Part shown: piece after piece, positions 54,941 to 64,000 of the stretch | How positions within the stretch are numbered: position 1 is the first letter of the stretch | Layout: the number at the start of each line of letters is the position of its first letter | Assembly: GCF_014284255.1 (NCBI RefSeq) | Contig: NZ_JACOFV010000001.1 | Location: 372,001 to 436,000 of the forward strand | Direction: 5' to 3' | Length of the DNA stretch: 64,000 nucleotides | Source: Cognatundibacterium jejuense | GTDB lineage: Bacteria; Pseudomonadota; Gammaproteobacteria; Burkholderiales; Burkholderiaceae_D | The notes under the pieces: generated by a model | Database searches by the model: none | The model's input: the letters and a program-made list of their open reading frames with translations, nothing else | What the model was told of the DNA's origin: nothing | Translations under genes and position numbers: made by a program

Positions 54941-56662
54941 ATGAAGACTTTCGATCCTCAAGCTATGTACTCCGAATGGATGTCACAGCTAGTGAATCAA
55001 ACACCATGGCAAGAATGGATGAAGCCCGCGGCTTCGGTAGCAGAAATGCCTGTTCTTGACATGCTCAAAGAAGCCGGCGCAACAATCAAACCTGCGGTTC
55101 TTGCAAAGCTTCAATCCGAATATATGCAGGAATTTGGCCAGCTCTGGCAAAATTTTGCTGTATCTAAATTACCCGAACTTAAAGACAGACGTTTTTCGTC
55201 TTCCGACTGGCACACGCATGCAATGCATGCTTACAGCGCAGCCAGTTATTTGCTAAATGCCCGGTTTTTGATGGCGTTAGCAGAATCGGTTGAGGCTCCT
55301 GGTAAAGTAAAACAAAAAATTAGTTTTGCGGTGCAACAAATGATTGATGCCATGTCGCCCGCTAATTTTCTGGTCACAAATCCTGAAGCGCAAGCCAAAC
55401 TGATAGAAAGCAAAGGCGAAAGTTTGGCGAAAGGCATTACTCAAATGCTTGCCGACATGCAAAAAGGTCGTATTAGCCAGACCGATGAGTCGGCATTTGA
55501 AGTAGGTAAAAATGTCGCTACGACAGAAGGCGTTGTGGTGTTTGAAAATCGGCTGTTCCAGTTGATCCAGTACACGCCTCTTACAAAAACGGTGCACCAG
55601 CGTCCGTTGTTGATGGTGCCGCCTTGCATCAATAAGTTTTACATCCTTGATTTACAGCCTGAGAACTCGGTCGTCCGTTACGCGGTCGAACAAGGGCACA
55701 CTGTATTTCTGGTTTCTTGGGCAAATCCTGATACGAGTATGTCGGATGTGACATGGGATGATTATGTAGAGCAGGGCGCAATCAAAGCCTTAGAGGTGGT
55801 TCGGTCAATTAGTAAGCAGGATAAAGTCAATGCGTTTGGCTTCTGTGTTGGTGGCACTATCATTTCTACTGCGCTGGCCGTTCTGGCTGATCGCGGTGAG
55901 CATCCGGTAAGCAGCCTGACATTGTTGACTGCGTTGCTAGATTTTTCTAATACGGGTGTACTCGACGTCTTTGTTGATGAAATGCAAGTCTCTATGCGCG
56001 AGCAAACCATTGGCGCTGGCGGTTTGCTACCGGGGCGTGATCTGGCCAGCACTTTCTCTAGCTTGCGCGCTAATGATCTGGTCTGGAACTACGTTCAGTC
56101 CAATTATTTAAAAGGTGAGGCGCCACCCCCATTCGATTTGCTTTATTGGAATGCGGATAGCACAAATCTCCCAGGGCCGATGTTTTGCTGGTATTTGAGA
56201 AATACGTACCTCGAAAATAAATTGATGCAGCCTGGTGCACTGATTGTCGCAGGCAATAAAGTTGATCTTGGAAAAATCGATGCGCCGGTATTTATTTATG
56301 GCTCTCGTGAAGATCATATCGTGCCATGGCAAGCAGCATTTGCTTCTACGCGCTTATTGAATCTCAAGCAAAAAAATAGAAATACCTTTGTGTTGGGCGC
56401 CTCGGGACATATTGCTGGTGTCGTCAATCCACCTGCAAAGAAAAAGAGAAGCTACTGGCTCAATCCTGACGCGGTCGGCAAAGATGCTGATGTCTGGATG
56501 GCTGGAGCGACTGAATACCCGGGTAGTTGGTGGCCTGTGTGGTCAGAATTTTTGGCAGAACACGGTGGAAAAATGGTGAAGGTGCCAGCAAGTGCCGGGA
56601 ATAAAGAATTTCCAGCATCCGAGCCCGCACCAGGTCGTTACGTGAAAGTAAGAGCAGATTAA
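54941..56662 (+). CDS. phaC: Class I poly-beta-hydroxyalkanoate synthase PhaC
   Basis: 573 residues, class I length. The lipase-like box GFCVGGT contains catalytic Cys302; the other triad residues lie in KVDLGKIDAPVFIYGSREDHIVPW (Asp) and LGASGHIAGVVNPPAKKK (His). QYTPLTKTVHQRPLLMVPPCINKFYILDL and the other class I segments are present. It polymerises 3-hydroxyacyl-CoA to polyhydroxybutyrate. Followed 43 bp later by phaB; a good ribosome site (AGGAGGC) precedes the ATG. Confidence 0.96.
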   Translation: MKTFDPQAMYSEWMSQLVNQTPWQEWMKPAASVAEMPVLDMLKEAGATIKPAVLAKLQSEYMQEFGQLWQNFAVSKLPELKDRRFSSSDWHTHAMHAYSAASYLLNARFLMALAESVEAPGKVKQKISFAVQQMIDAMSPANFLVTNPEAQAKLIESKGESLAKGITQMLADMQKGRISQTDESAFEVGKNVATTEGVVVFENRLFQLIQYTPLTKTVHQRPLLMVPPCINKFYILDLQPENSVVRYAVEQGHTVFLVSWANPDTSMSDVTWDDYVEQGAIKALEVVRSISKQDKVNAFGFCVGGTIISTALAVLADRGEHPVSSLTLLTALLDFSNTGVLDVFVDEMQVSMREQTIGAGGLLPGRDLASTFSSLRANDLVWNYVQSNYLKGEAPPPFDLLYWNADSTNLPGPMFCWYLRNTYLENKLMQPGALIVAGNKVDLGKIDAPVFIYGSREDHIVPWQAAFASTRLLNLKQKNRNTFVLGASGHIAGVVNPPAKKKRSYWLNPDAVGKDADVWMAGATEYPGSWWPVWSEFLAEHGGKMVKVPASAGNKEFPASEPAPGRYVKVRAD

Positions 56663-56705
56663 TTTTTGTTGTTTTGGCTTATCTATTAAAAACAGGAGAA
56701 TCAGT

Positions 56706-57446
56706 ATGGCAAAGCGTGTTGCGTATGTAACTGGCGGTATGGGTGGAATCGGGACTCCAATTTGCAGACGTTTGTGCAAAGAGGGTTACACCGTCGTTGC
56801 GGGCTGCGGCCCAAATTCTGCCCGCAGAGAAAAATGGCTGGCAGACATGCGTGCGGAAGGTCTTGATATTCATGCTTCCGAAGGTAACGTGTCTGACTGG
56901 GAATCAACGAAAGCAGCTTTTGACAAAGTAAAGGCTGAAATTGGAGAAATTGACGTGTTGGTTAACAATGCCGGCATTACTCGCGATGGCCAGTTCCGTA
57001 AAATGAGTAAGGCGGATTGGGATGCTGTCATGGATACCAATCTGAATTCACTGTTCAATGTCACTAAGCAAGTGATTGAAAACATGGTTGACCGTGGCTG
57101 GGGTCGTATCATCAATATCTCATCCGTGAACGGTCAAAAAGGACAATTTGGTCAAACAAATTACTCGACTGCTAAAGCAGGTATCCATGGCTTTACAATG
57201 GCGTTGGCGCAAGAAGTTGCTACGAAAGGCGTTACAGTAAATACCGTGTCGCCAGGCTATGTTGGTACTGATATGGTAAAGGCAATTCGTCCGGATGTAT
57301 TGGAAAAAATTGTCAGCGGCATTCCAGTTAAACGTCTAGCTGAGCCTGAAGAGATCGCATCCATTGTTGCCTGGATTGCTTCTGATGAAGGTGGTTACGC
57401 GACTGGATCGGACTTTTCAATTAACGGCGGTTTGCACATGGGTTAA
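56706..57446 (+). CDS. phaB: Acetoacetyl-CoA reductase PhaB
   Basis: 246 residues of the short-chain dehydrogenase family: NADPH site VTGGMGGIGTPICRRL, Ser near SSVNGQKGQFGQTNYSTAKAG with the Tyr-x3-Lys catalytic pair, and GYVGTDMVKAIRPDVLEKIVSGIPVKRLAEPEEIASIVAWIASDEGGYATGSDFSINGGLHMG at the C-terminus, matching PhaB. It reduces acetoacetyl-CoA to 3-hydroxybutyryl-CoA for PhaC. No phaA (thiolase) is adjacent. Confidence 0.95.
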   Translation: MAKRVAYVTGGMGGIGTPICRRLCKEGYTVVAGCGPNSARREKWLADMRAEGLDIHASEGNVSDWESTKAAFDKVKAEIGEIDVLVNNAGITRDGQFRKMSKADWDAVMDTNLNSLFNVTKQVIENMVDRGWGRIINISSVNGQKGQFGQTNYSTAKAGIHGFTMALAQEVATKGVTVNTVSPGYVGTDMVKAIRPDVLEKIVSGIPVKRLAEPEEIASIVAWIASDEGGYATGSDFSINGGLHMG

Positions 57447-57551
57447 TGTGGTCACGGCCGATTTGGCTGTAGATCATTTGATTCATAAGTTGTCTATTTT
57501 TTGCGGCAATATATTGATTTTAAGTAATTTAAAATACAATCATTGCTTCTT

Positions 57552-57572
57552 TTTTACTGCAATGCAGTAAAA
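57552..57572. promoter_or_regulatory. Perfect palindrome ahead of phaR, probable PhaR operator
   Basis: TTTTACTGCA-A-TGCAGTAAAA is a perfect inverted repeat with 10-base arms. Its core CTGCAATGCAG has the CTGC-N3-GCAG form reported for the Paracoccus PhaR target. It sits about 205 bp upstream of phaR, where PhaR autorepression would be expected. Recognition of the site by this PhaR is an inference. Confidence 0.6.
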
Positions 57573-57576
57573 TAAG

Positions 57577-57613
57577 TCCATTGGAATGTATTGAATCTAT
57601 TCATTCCAATGGA
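57577..57613. other. Twelve-base-pair stem-loop ahead of phaR
   Basis: TCCATTGGAATG pairs perfectly with CATTCCAATGGA around a 13-base loop, just downstream of the palindrome. There is no T-run, so this could be a leader or processing hairpin, a weak phaB terminator, or a second operator. Confidence 0.5.
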
Positions 57614-57777
57614 TGTTCTACATTGCGAATATATAAAAACTAGCGCAATGCAAAAAAGGGGACAATCAAATTGGTATATTTTCAAGAAAATTGAAATGTA
57701 TGGTTTGTCTGAATGAGTCTGGGTTTTGGATCTGAATAGTCCAAAACAAGATGTAGAAGTTATCAATTGAGATTTCA

Positions 57778-58335
57778 ATGAATAGCGCAAAAAAAACAAC
57801 GCAGCATTTGATTAAAAAATATCCAAATCGACGTTTGTATGACACTCAGACCAGTAGCTACATCACGCTTGTCGATGTAAAACAGTTTGTGCTGGATAAT
57901 GACGATTTTGCCGTGATTGACGCGAAAACAGGCGATGATCTGACGCGCAGTATTTTATTGCAAATCATTCTGGAAGAAGAGGCGGGTGGTTCACCGATGT
58001 TTTCCAGTGTGGTTTTGTCTCAAATTATCCGCTACTACGGTCATGCTATGCAGGGCATGATGGGAAACTACCTCGAGAAAAACGTTCAAGCGTTTATCGA
58101 CATCCAAAACAAGCTGGCAGAAAATTCTAAAGGTATCTACGAGGGCAAACCATTTAGTCCTGAGATGTGGACGCAGTTCATGAATGTCCAGGGCCCTATG
58201 ATGCAAGGGATGATGGGAAATTACATCGAACAAAGCAAAAACCTGTTTGTACAAATGCAAGAACAAATGCAGAGTCAGGCAAAAAATATTTTCAATGTAT
58301 TTCCATTCAATCCGGATGATGTGAATAAAAAGTAA
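57778..58335 (+). CDS. phaR: Polyhydroxyalkanoate synthesis repressor PhaR
   Basis: 185 residues. The conserved N-terminal DNA-binding region LIKKYPNRRLYDTQTSSYITLVDVKQFVLDNDDFAVIDAKTGDDLTRSILLQIILEEEAGGSPMFSSVVLSQIIRYYG is complete, followed by the PHB-binding helical repeats containing two related segments (MMGNYLEKNVQ, MMGNYIEQSKN). PhaR represses phasin genes and itself and is released by binding to PHB. It follows phaB by 331 bp and probably has its own promoter. Confidence 0.95.
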   Translation: MNSAKKTTQHLIKKYPNRRLYDTQTSSYITLVDVKQFVLDNDDFAVIDAKTGDDLTRSILLQIILEEEAGGSPMFSSVVLSQIIRYYGHAMQGMMGNYLEKNVQAFIDIQNKLAENSKGIYEGKPFSPEMWTQFMNVQGPMMQGMMGNYIEQSKNLFVQMQEQMQSQAKNIFNVFPFNPDDVNKK

Positions 58336-58467
58336 TTTATTTGCCGAACTATTTTAGTTAAGCTGCTGATTTTTCAGGAAAATTCGCTGAAGCTGAGGCA
58401 AGCTTGCATAGCAAAGGGTACAATAGCGGATTCGCTTTTGTACCTTTTTTGTTTTTACGCACCCTCT

Positions 58468-59850
58468 ATGTCTATTACTGAAATACGCCGCCAAGAAACT
58501 GCCGTTACACCGAAGGTCGGATTTGTCTCCCTCGGTTGCCCTAAGGCTTTAGTTGATTCCGAACAAATTTTGACGCAATTGCGCGCTGAAGGTTATGACA
58601 CCGCCAAATCTTATGACGGTGCCGATCTGGTGATTGTCAACACCTGTGGTTTTATTGATGCTGCGGTGCAAGAGTCTTTAGACGCCATCGGTGAGGCGCT
58701 TGCTGAAAACGGCAAAGTCATCGTTACAGGGTGCCTTGGCGCTAAAAAAGATGCTGATGGTAATGACATGATTCATACCATCCATCCTAAAGTATTGGAA
58801 GTGACTGGGCCGCATGCGGTGGGCGAGGTCATGGCAGCAGTACATAAGCATTTGCCTAAACCACATGAGCCTTTCATCGATTTGGTTCCTGCGCAAGGCG
58901 TTAAGCTCACACCTAAGCATTATGCTTACTTGAAAATTTCTGAAGGCTGCAATCATCGTTGTAGTTTCTGTATTATCCCATCCATGCGTGGCGATCTGGT
59001 ATCGCGTCCTATCGCTGACGTGATGCTGGAGGCAGAAAATTTGTTTAAAGCGGGCGTCAAAGAATTGTTGGTAATTTCTCAGGATACAAGTGCCTACGGC
59101 GTGGATGTGAAGTTCCGTATGGGCTTCTGGAACGGTAAGCCTGTAAAAACCCATATGACTCAATTGGTCGAGTCGTTGGGTGAATTGGCTAAGCAATATG
59201 ATGCTTGGGTCCGTTTGCATTACGTCTACCCATATCCACACGTTGATCAGATCATCCCGTTTATGAACAACGGTCATGTGTTGCCATACCTCGATGTGCC
59301 ACTCCAGCACGCGCATCCTGATGTTTTGAAACGCATGAAGCGTCCGGCCAGTGGTGAGAAAAACATCGAGCGCATCAAGGCCTGGCGCGAAATGTGCCCG
59401 GAAATTACGATTCGCTCCACCTTTATTGCGGGCTTCCCTGGTGAAACTGAAGAAGAATTTGAATACATGCTGGACTTCTTGAAAGAAGCACAAATCGATC
59501 GTCTGGGTTGTTTTGCTTATTCTCCGGTCGAGGGCGCTACTGCCAATGAAATCGATGGTCAGTTACCAGATCATGTACGTGAAGATCGCCGTCGTCGCGT
59601 TATGGAATTGCAGGAAGGTATCTCAAAGCAGCGCCTGCAAGCAAAAATCGGCAAGACCGTGCGTGTATTAATTGATAGCTTGGACCGGAGTGGTGGTGTT
59701 GGTCGTAGTTCCGCCGACGCGCCTGAGATCGACGGTGTTGTGTACGTTAAACCACCGTTTGAGCCACATCGTAAGTTGAAAGTTGGTGAGTTCGTTGACG
59801 TGCGTATCACTGCGGCGGATGCGCATGATTTGTGGGGTGAGGCGGTTTGA
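58468..59850 (+). CDS. rimO: Ribosomal protein S12 methylthiotransferase RimO
   Basis: 460 residues. The N-terminal methylthiotransferase (UPF0004) domain has [18 protein letters not shown] and the three cluster cysteines (GCPK, NTCGFI, GCLG); the radical-SAM motif is [12 protein letters not shown] (CxxxCxxC); a TRAM domain closes the protein ([30 protein letters not shown]). It adds a methylthio group to S12 Asp. ATG 58468 is the natural start; the TTG at 58438 adds ten unlike residues. Confidence 0.95.
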   Translation: MSITEIRRQETAVTPKVGFVSLGCPKALVDSEQILTQLRAEGYDTAKSYDGADLVIVNTCGFIDAAVQESLDAIGEALAENGKVIVTGCLGAKKDADGNDMIHTIHPKVLEVTGPHAVGEVMAAVHKHLPKPHEPFIDLVPAQGVKLTPKHYAYLKISEGCNHRCSFCIIPSMRGDLVSRPIADVMLEAENLFKAGVKELLVISQDTSAYGVDVKFRMGFWNGKPVKTHMTQLVESLGELAKQYDAWVRLHYVYPYPHVDQIIPFMNNGHVLPYLDVPLQHAHPDVLKRMKRPASGEKNIERIKAWREMCPEITIRSTFIAGFPGETEEEFEYMLDFLKEAQIDRLGCFAYSPVEGATANEIDGQLPDHVREDRRRRVMELQEGISKQRLQAKIGKTVRVLIDSLDRSGGVGRSSADAPEIDGVVYVKPPFEPHRKLKVGEFVDVRITAADAHDLWGEAV

Positions 59851-59904
59851 TGCTGTCGTTCCTTGGTAAAGTATCTTCAGCAGTTTCACGGTTGCGGGTT
59901 GCGT

Positions 59905-59934
59905 AAAAAAGGAGAGCTGGGCTCTCCTTTTTTT
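59905..59934. terminator. Bidirectional terminator between rimO and spoT/rel
   Basis: AAAAAAGGAGAGC pairs with GCTCTCCTTTTTT over a 3-base loop, with A and T runs on both sides. Serves both convergent genes. Confidence 0.88.
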
Positions 59935-59960
59935 ATGTGGACAACCAAATCAGGCTAAAT

Positions 59961-62294
59961 TTATCCGCGTTCTCGCGCAATACGATTGACGCCATTCAAA
60001 TGTTTGATGTTGCGCATAATCCTTGCAAGATGTGCGCGATCTTCTACTTGAATGGTGAAATGGATGTGGGTCATATCGTTGGCATCGCCATCTTCCATAT
60101 TAACGTGACTGATATTTGCTTCTGACTCGCCGATTTCGGCAGCGATGCGCGCTAAAGCTCCGCGCTCATTAGTAACCGTGACCGCAATGCGGGTATCAAA
60201 ACTGCGATTGACTTCATCACCCCAGGTTACGTCAATCCAACGATCAGGCTCTTTGATATGGAGACGTTTGGCATGCTCGCAATCGTCGGTATGCACCACC
60301 AGGCCTTGATCTCTTTTTAATTGACCAACAATGCCATCACCAGGGATAGGCATACAGCACGGGGCTAATTGTACTGATAAACCTTCGCTACCGTAGATAA
60401 TGACGGGATCAGGTTTGTAATGATGTTTGTCGCCGTACTGCTGAAACGGAATAGAGGAGGAGTCGTCCTCAACCAGATCCAGGATGTGTCTTGCAACCAA
60501 GGCCGCCATCCGCTTGCCAATACCAATGTCGGTGTAAATTTCATCCATCGTTTTTGCGGTGGACTCATTGAGCAATTTATCTATCAGTGAAGATGGAAGT
60601 TCGGGATTGAGACTCACTGCTACTAATGCCTGCGCCAACAATTGTTTGCCAAGCTCAGTAGATTCGTTGAGGTTGATGGTGCGTAAATAATGTCGGATTG
60701 CCGACCGCGCCTTACCAGTACGCACATACGAAAGCCAATTAGGTGTCGGGCGCGAATTAGGTGAAGTAACAATCTCAACAATATCGCCGTTTTTTAATTC
60801 CGAGCGTAATGGAACTGGCTCGTGATTAATTCGTGTTGCAATTGCCTGATCGCCGATATCTGTATGAATATTGTAAGCAAAATCCAAGGCAGTTGCGCCG
60901 CGTGGCAGTGCAATGATTTTAGATTTGGGCGTGAAAACATAAACTGAATCTGGGAACAAATCAACTTTAACGTGTTCCAAAAACTCAGCCGAATCGCCAG
61001 TCTGCTTTTGGATATCGAGCAGGGACTGAAGCCACGCATGGGTGCGTTGCTGCAAATCGGTGAGACTGCCTTCTTCATTCTTATATAGCCAATGCGCTGC
61101 TACACCGGACTCTGCTACGCGATGCATGTCTTGTGTGCGAATCTGGAATTCAACTGGCGTACCGTAGGGGCCAATCAATGTTGTATGTAGCGATTGGTAA
61201 CCATTGGTTTTAGGAATGGCAATGTAATCTTTAAACTTGCCGGGCATCGGCTTATAAAGCGCATGTAAAGAACCTAATGCGTAATAGCTTTCGCGAAAAT
61301 TTTCGACCACAACTCTAAAGCCATAAACGTCGAGCACCTGAGAAAAGCTCAGATGCTTATCGTGCATTTTCCGATAAATGCCGTACAGCGTTTTTTCACG
61401 CCCGTAAACTTCGGCCTGTAAGCCGGCTTCTTTGAGTGTTTCTTTGACCGATTCCAAGATCTTGTTCACAACCTCGCGGCGATTGCCGCGTGCAGCTTTT
61501 ACCGCTTTAGACAAGGTGCGGTAGCGCATAGGGTATAAATGTGAAAAAGCCAGATCCTGCAATTCACGGTAAATGTTATTCAAACCAAGACGGTGTGCAA
61601 TAGGCACATAAACGTCCATAGTTTCGCGTGAAATCCGACGTTTCTTTTCGGGCAGCATCACGCCCAGAGTGCGCATATTGTGCAGACGGTCTGCCAATTT
61701 AACCAAAATAACTCGCACGTCGCGCGCCATCGCCAGCAACATTTTGCGGAAATTTTCTGCTTGTGCTTCGATCTGGCTTTGGAATTCGATTTTTTCTAAC
61801 TTAGATAAACCATCGACCAGCGTTGCAACAGGTGCCCCGAAGCGTTCTATTAATTCTTCTTTTTTTACATCCTGGTCTTCCATGACGTCATGCAGCAGAG
61901 CGGCCATGATGGCCTGGACGTCAAGTTTCCAATCAGCGCAAATTTCCGCAACAGCGATCGGATGTGATATGTAAGGTTCGCCAGATTTGCGAACCTGTCC
62001 CAGGTGCATTTCGTCAGAAAAACGATAGGCTTCTTTAACAAGTTTGAGATCGCCCGGAGACATGTATTGAGCCAGTCGCTCGCTCAGTCCGGAAGTTGAC
62101 GCTACACCAATGTTCGTCTGTGGGCTGCGCGCCGTATGCGCTTCGCCTGAGATCAGTGGGTGTTTTTTTGTGCTTACTTTTTTGCTGGTCGCACCAGTTT
62201 GACCTGTTGAACTTGCAGGCAGGTTAGGGGTAGTTTCAGCCGGTGTGGCAACTTGGGGTGAATTCAGAGATGAATTTGTTTCTGTGACGCTCAT
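59961..62294 (-). CDS. spoT: Bifunctional (p)ppGpp synthetase/hydrolase (SpoT/Rel)
   Basis: 777 residues. A disordered Ser/Thr-rich N-terminus is followed by the HD hydrolase (SHPIAVAEICADWKLDVQAIMAALLHDVMED, with the HD pair in LLHD), the synthetase (YGIYRKMHDKHLSFSQVLDVYGFRVVVENFRESYYALGSLH), TGS (VDLFPDSVYVFTPKSKIIALPRGATALDFAYNIHTDIGDQA), a helical/zinc-finger-like region (APCCMPIPGDGIVG), and C-terminal ACT (RIAVTVTNERGALARIAAEI). Both active sites look intact, so SpoT-like rather than RelA. Cotranscribed with rpoZ-gmk-yicC from the right, the common order. Confidence 0.96.
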   Translation of the reverse strand: MSVTETNSSLNSPQVATPAETTPNLPASSTGQTGATSKKVSTKKHPLISGEAHTARSPQTNIGVASTSGLSERLAQYMSPGDLKLVKEAYRFSDEMHLGQVRKSGEPYISHPIAVAEICADWKLDVQAIMAALLHDVMEDQDVKKEELIERFGAPVATLVDGLSKLEKIEFQSQIEAQAENFRKMLLAMARDVRVILVKLADRLHNMRTLGVMLPEKKRRISRETMDVYVPIAHRLGLNNIYRELQDLAFSHLYPMRYRTLSKAVKAARGNRREVVNKILESVKETLKEAGLQAEVYGREKTLYGIYRKMHDKHLSFSQVLDVYGFRVVVENFRESYYALGSLHALYKPMPGKFKDYIAIPKTNGYQSLHTTLIGPYGTPVEFQIRTQDMHRVAESGVAAHWLYKNEEGSLTDLQQRTHAWLQSLLDIQKQTGDSAEFLEHVKVDLFPDSVYVFTPKSKIIALPRGATALDFAYNIHTDIGDQAIATRINHEPVPLRSELKNGDIVEIVTSPNSRPTPNWLSYVRTGKARSAIRHYLRTINLNESTELGKQLLAQALVAVSLNPELPSSLIDKLLNESTAKTMDEIYTDIGIGKRMAALVARHILDLVEDDSSSIPFQQYGDKHHYKPDPVIIYGSEGLSVQLAPCCMPIPGDGIVGQLKRDQGLVVHTDDCEHAKRLHIKEPDRWIDVTWGDEVNRSFDTRIAVTVTNERGALARIAAEIGESEANISHVNMEDGDANDMTHIHFTIQVEDRAHLARIMRNIKHLNGVNRIARERG

Positions 62295-62341
62295 TCTGCT
62301 ACTCCCGGCCGATGAATTTGATGCTTCGGTCGCAATGCCAA

Positions 62342-62542
62342 TTACACTGGGACTTTTTTCAGCATCTCAATACCAATTTTACCTTGAGCGATTTCACGCA
62401 AAGCCGTTACCGTTGGTTTGTCTTTGGATTCGACTTTTGGTGTGTGACCTTGCAATAACTGACGTGCACGGTAAGTTGCGCACAAAGTTAATTGAAAACG
62501 GTTAGGGATCTGTTTCAATGCATCTTCAATGGTAATACGTGC
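62342..62542 (-). CDS. rpoZ: DNA-directed RNA polymerase omega subunit
   Basis: 66 residues: [33 protein letters not shown] is the omega signature, followed by a conserved charged tail. It aids assembly of RNA polymerase and is the ppGpp-binding site in complex with beta prime. ATG at 62542 has AGGA upstream; the earlier ORF start adds seven extra residues. It lies 47 bp upstream of spoT. Confidence 0.97.
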   Translation of the reverse strand, partial: ARITIEDALKQIPNRFQLTLCATYRARQLLQGHTPKVESKDKPTVTALREIAQGKIGIEMLKKVPV

Positions 62543-62578
62543 CATGTTTTTTCCTAAATACAATAATAATATGGTGAA

Positions 62579-63223
62579 TTAATTGGGGTTGGCATGAATG
62601 CCAAGTTGGGCGAACAGTTCGCTATTGCGTGTTGCCTGCTGCGTAAATCTGCAGCGCGTTGCTTTGACGATGGCGTTCAGTTCTGATAACGCAGTTGCAA
62701 AGTCTTGGTTAATAATAACATACTCGAACTCTGGCGAGTGCGCCATTTCGCCACCCGCTGCCAAAATCCGTCGCGTAATGATGTGCGGTTCGTCTTGCCC
62801 ACGTTTTTTCAGTCGCTCTTCTAGTGCTGGAATTGACGGTGGCAGAATAAAAATTCCCACTGCGCCTGGAAATTGTTTGCGTACTTGTTGCGCACCTTGC
62901 CAGTCAATTTCGAGCAAAACGTCAGTGCCAGCGCGCATTTGCTGTTCGATCAAAATGCGAGAGGTACCATAATAATTTCCATGTACTTCGGCTGACTCCA
63001 GAAATTCAGACTGTGCTTTTCTCTTTAGGAAATCTTCGGCGCTGGTGAAATGATATTCACGACCATCTTGCTCGCCCGGACGCGGCGGGCGCGTTGTGTA
63101 TGAAATTGACAGTTTTATCTGTGGTTCTTGCGCCAACAAAGCGTTCACCAAAGTTGATTTACCTGCACCGGATGGGGCTGCCACGATGAAAAGACTACCT
63201 GCTGTTGAAGTAATGGGTATCAT
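62579..63223 (-). CDS. gmk: Guanylate kinase
   Basis: 214 residues. The P-loop is [39 protein letters not shown] is the GMP-binding region, followed by [14 protein letters not shown] and [19 protein letters not shown]. It phosphorylates GMP to GDP. It lies between yicC and rpoZ, on the same strand as both. Confidence 0.97.
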   Translation of the reverse strand: MIPITSTAGSLFIVAAPSGAGKSTLVNALLAQEPQIKLSISYTTRPPRPGEQDGREYHFTSAEDFLKRKAQSEFLESAEVHGNYYGTSRILIEQQMRAGTDVLLEIDWQGAQQVRKQFPGAVGIFILPPSIPALEERLKKRGQDEPHIITRRILAAGGEMAHSPEFEYVIINQDFATALSELNAIVKATRCRFTQQATRNSELFAQLGIHANPN

Positions 63224-63356
63224 TATCTGGCCTCTGTCGGGTTGATTGTATCAATGGTCAATTGCAAAATCGCAAATAAGTGTTAGTCGCGACAAAAACT
63301 AATGCAAATTCGCGTTCGCAAAAAAATATCGCGGGAGTATAAGCAAATGTCACACC

Positions 63357-64000
63357 TTATTCAAGGTTTTGTACTTGCTCTCTCATTTGTTCTATCAATA
63401 ATTTTAAGTCCATTGATGCGTCTGCCAACTCCTTGAGTGCTGCTTTGGAGCCCAATGTGTTGGCTTCGCGATTTAATTCTTGCATCATGAAATCAAGGCG
63501 TTTTCCGACTTGTCCACCTTTTTGTATGATGTGCCGCGTCTCAGTCAGGTGTGCGGATAAGCGTGCGAGTTCTTCGGCAATATCAATGCGGATGCCATAG
63601 ACGGTCACTTCTTGGCGGATTCTATCAAGCGCTTCTTCTCTCGTGACTGTTTGTCCGCTATTAGGGCCTGTTGTTGATGTTGTCAAACCGAGGGCTTCTT
63701 CAAGCCGGGAAATTGCTTTTTGTTGAAATTGTTGTAGTACCTGTGGCAATAATGGTTTGATTTTTTCAACAATTTCTTCCATTGCTGTAACGCAGCTAAT
63801 GAGCACTTGTGCTAATGCTGCACCCTCGCGTTCACGACTGATGACAAAAGCATCTAAGGTGTTATTGATCGTGGAGACTATACTTGTCTGTAGGCTTTCA
63901 GCATTAATCTCTGCCTCTTCAATGACCCCTGGCCAGCGCAATAATTCATTGGCAGTAAGGGGATTCGCTTGGGGGAATTGGTTAAGTAACTGATTCTGAA
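63357..64000 (-). CDS. YicC family endoribonuclease-like protein, 3' part (N-terminus beyond window)
   Basis: The reading frame is open from its stop at 63357 to the window edge, at least 214 codons; full YicC proteins are about 290. NELLRWPGVIEEAEINAESLQTSI, REREGAALAQVLISCVTAMEEIVEKIKPLLPQVLQQFQQKAISRLEEAL, RIDIAEELARLSAHLTETRHIIQKGGQVGKRLDFMMQELNREANTLGSKAALKELADASMDLKLLIEQMREQVQNLE are typical. The family is reported to be an endoribonuclease. The true start lies beyond base 64000. Same order yicC-gmk-rpoZ-spoT as in many proteobacteria. Confidence 0.93.
   Translation of the reverse strand, partial: QNQLLNQFPQANPLTANELLRWPGVIEEAEINAESLQTSIVSTINNTLDAFVISREREGAALAQVLISCVTAMEEIVEKIKPLLPQVLQQFQQKAISRLEEALGLTTSTTGPNSGQTVTREEALDRIRQEVTVYGIRIDIAEELARLSAHLTETRHIIQKGGQVGKRLDFMMQELNREANTLGSKAALKELADASMDLKLLIEQMREQVQNLE

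Larger units (their letters stand above)
57447..57777 (+). other. 331-bp phaB-phaR gap with two palindromes
   Basis: No gene is seen. The region holds the CTGCAATGCAG palindrome and a strong 12-bp stem-loop, both listed separately; the phaR promoter must be here. Confidence 0.6.

Noticed and set aside
58678..59493. Minus-strand open frame of 271 codons
   Set aside because: It is a long shadow of rimO on the opposite strand; rimO has complete domains and motifs.

Overview
The window reads as a chromosomal segment of a moderate-GC betaproteobacterium, most likely order Burkholderiales, family Oxalobacteraceae (Undibacterium-like). Grounds for this are the polyhydroxybutyrate genes phaC-phaB-phaR, the yicC-gmk-rpoZ-spoT block, the ribB(A/X)-ribH-nusB-aminotransferase block, and the selO-[msrB]-yciB-bolA-ppiC order. 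The taxon is an inference from gene content and order, not from a search. No phage, insertion sequence, CRISPR array, rRNA or tRNA was seen.

Region 1 (1-8.2 kb): the 5' end of iscR with a probable IscR autoregulatory site; a DUF2132/VF530 protein; an orphan exported solute-binding protein; a lysine-catabolism pair (P6C/AASA dehydrogenase plus a lysine-6-dehydrogenase/saccharopine-dehydrogenase-like enzyme) with a divergent Lrp-type regulator; two small exported proteins; and a large exported S9-family protein whose catalytic triad looks broken. Region 2 (8.2-17.2 kb): LysR with a divergent carboxymuconolactone-decarboxylase/CZB/FMN-split-barrel cluster, then a LytS/LytR-type two-component pair divergent from an exported metallo-beta-lactamase-fold protein and a periplasmic molybdenum hydroxylase (IorAB type). 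Region 3 (17.3-21.7 kb): a threonine/serine degradation operon kbl-tdh-sdaA with a divergent XRE-cupin regulator and a palindrome between them.

Region 4 (22-32.6 kb): an oxalate/formate-type MFS carrier, a YdeP/FdhF-type molybdopterin oxidoreductase and a small winged-helix-like protein; then thrC, a PH-like membrane protein bracketed by palindromic repeats, an acyl-CoA synthetase and an EamA exporter. Region 5 (33-43.8 kb): phzF, ribBX (RibA half without its zinc cysteines), ribH, nusB, aminotransferase, transglycosylase, ubiD, and a LapD/LapG-type pair.

Region 6 (44-54.8 kb): ppiC, bolA, yciB, a decayed msrB relic, selO, cheA-cheZ, a PIN toxin divergent from yaaA, bamD divergent from rluD, and the yfiH-type laccase-domain gene. 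Region 7 (54.9-64 kb): phaC-phaB-phaR with a palindrome matching the CTGC-N3-GCAG PhaR operator form, rimO, spoT/rel, rpoZ, gmk and the partial yicC running off the right edge.

Most of the window is conserved housekeeping. The observations most worth a second look are the probable S9 pseudo-peptidase, the msrB relic, the LysR-CMD-CZB-FMN cluster, the MBL-IorAB operon facing a two-component system, the three-copy palindromic repeat around thrC, and the shared CTGCAATGCAG palindrome upstream of phaR and ubiD.
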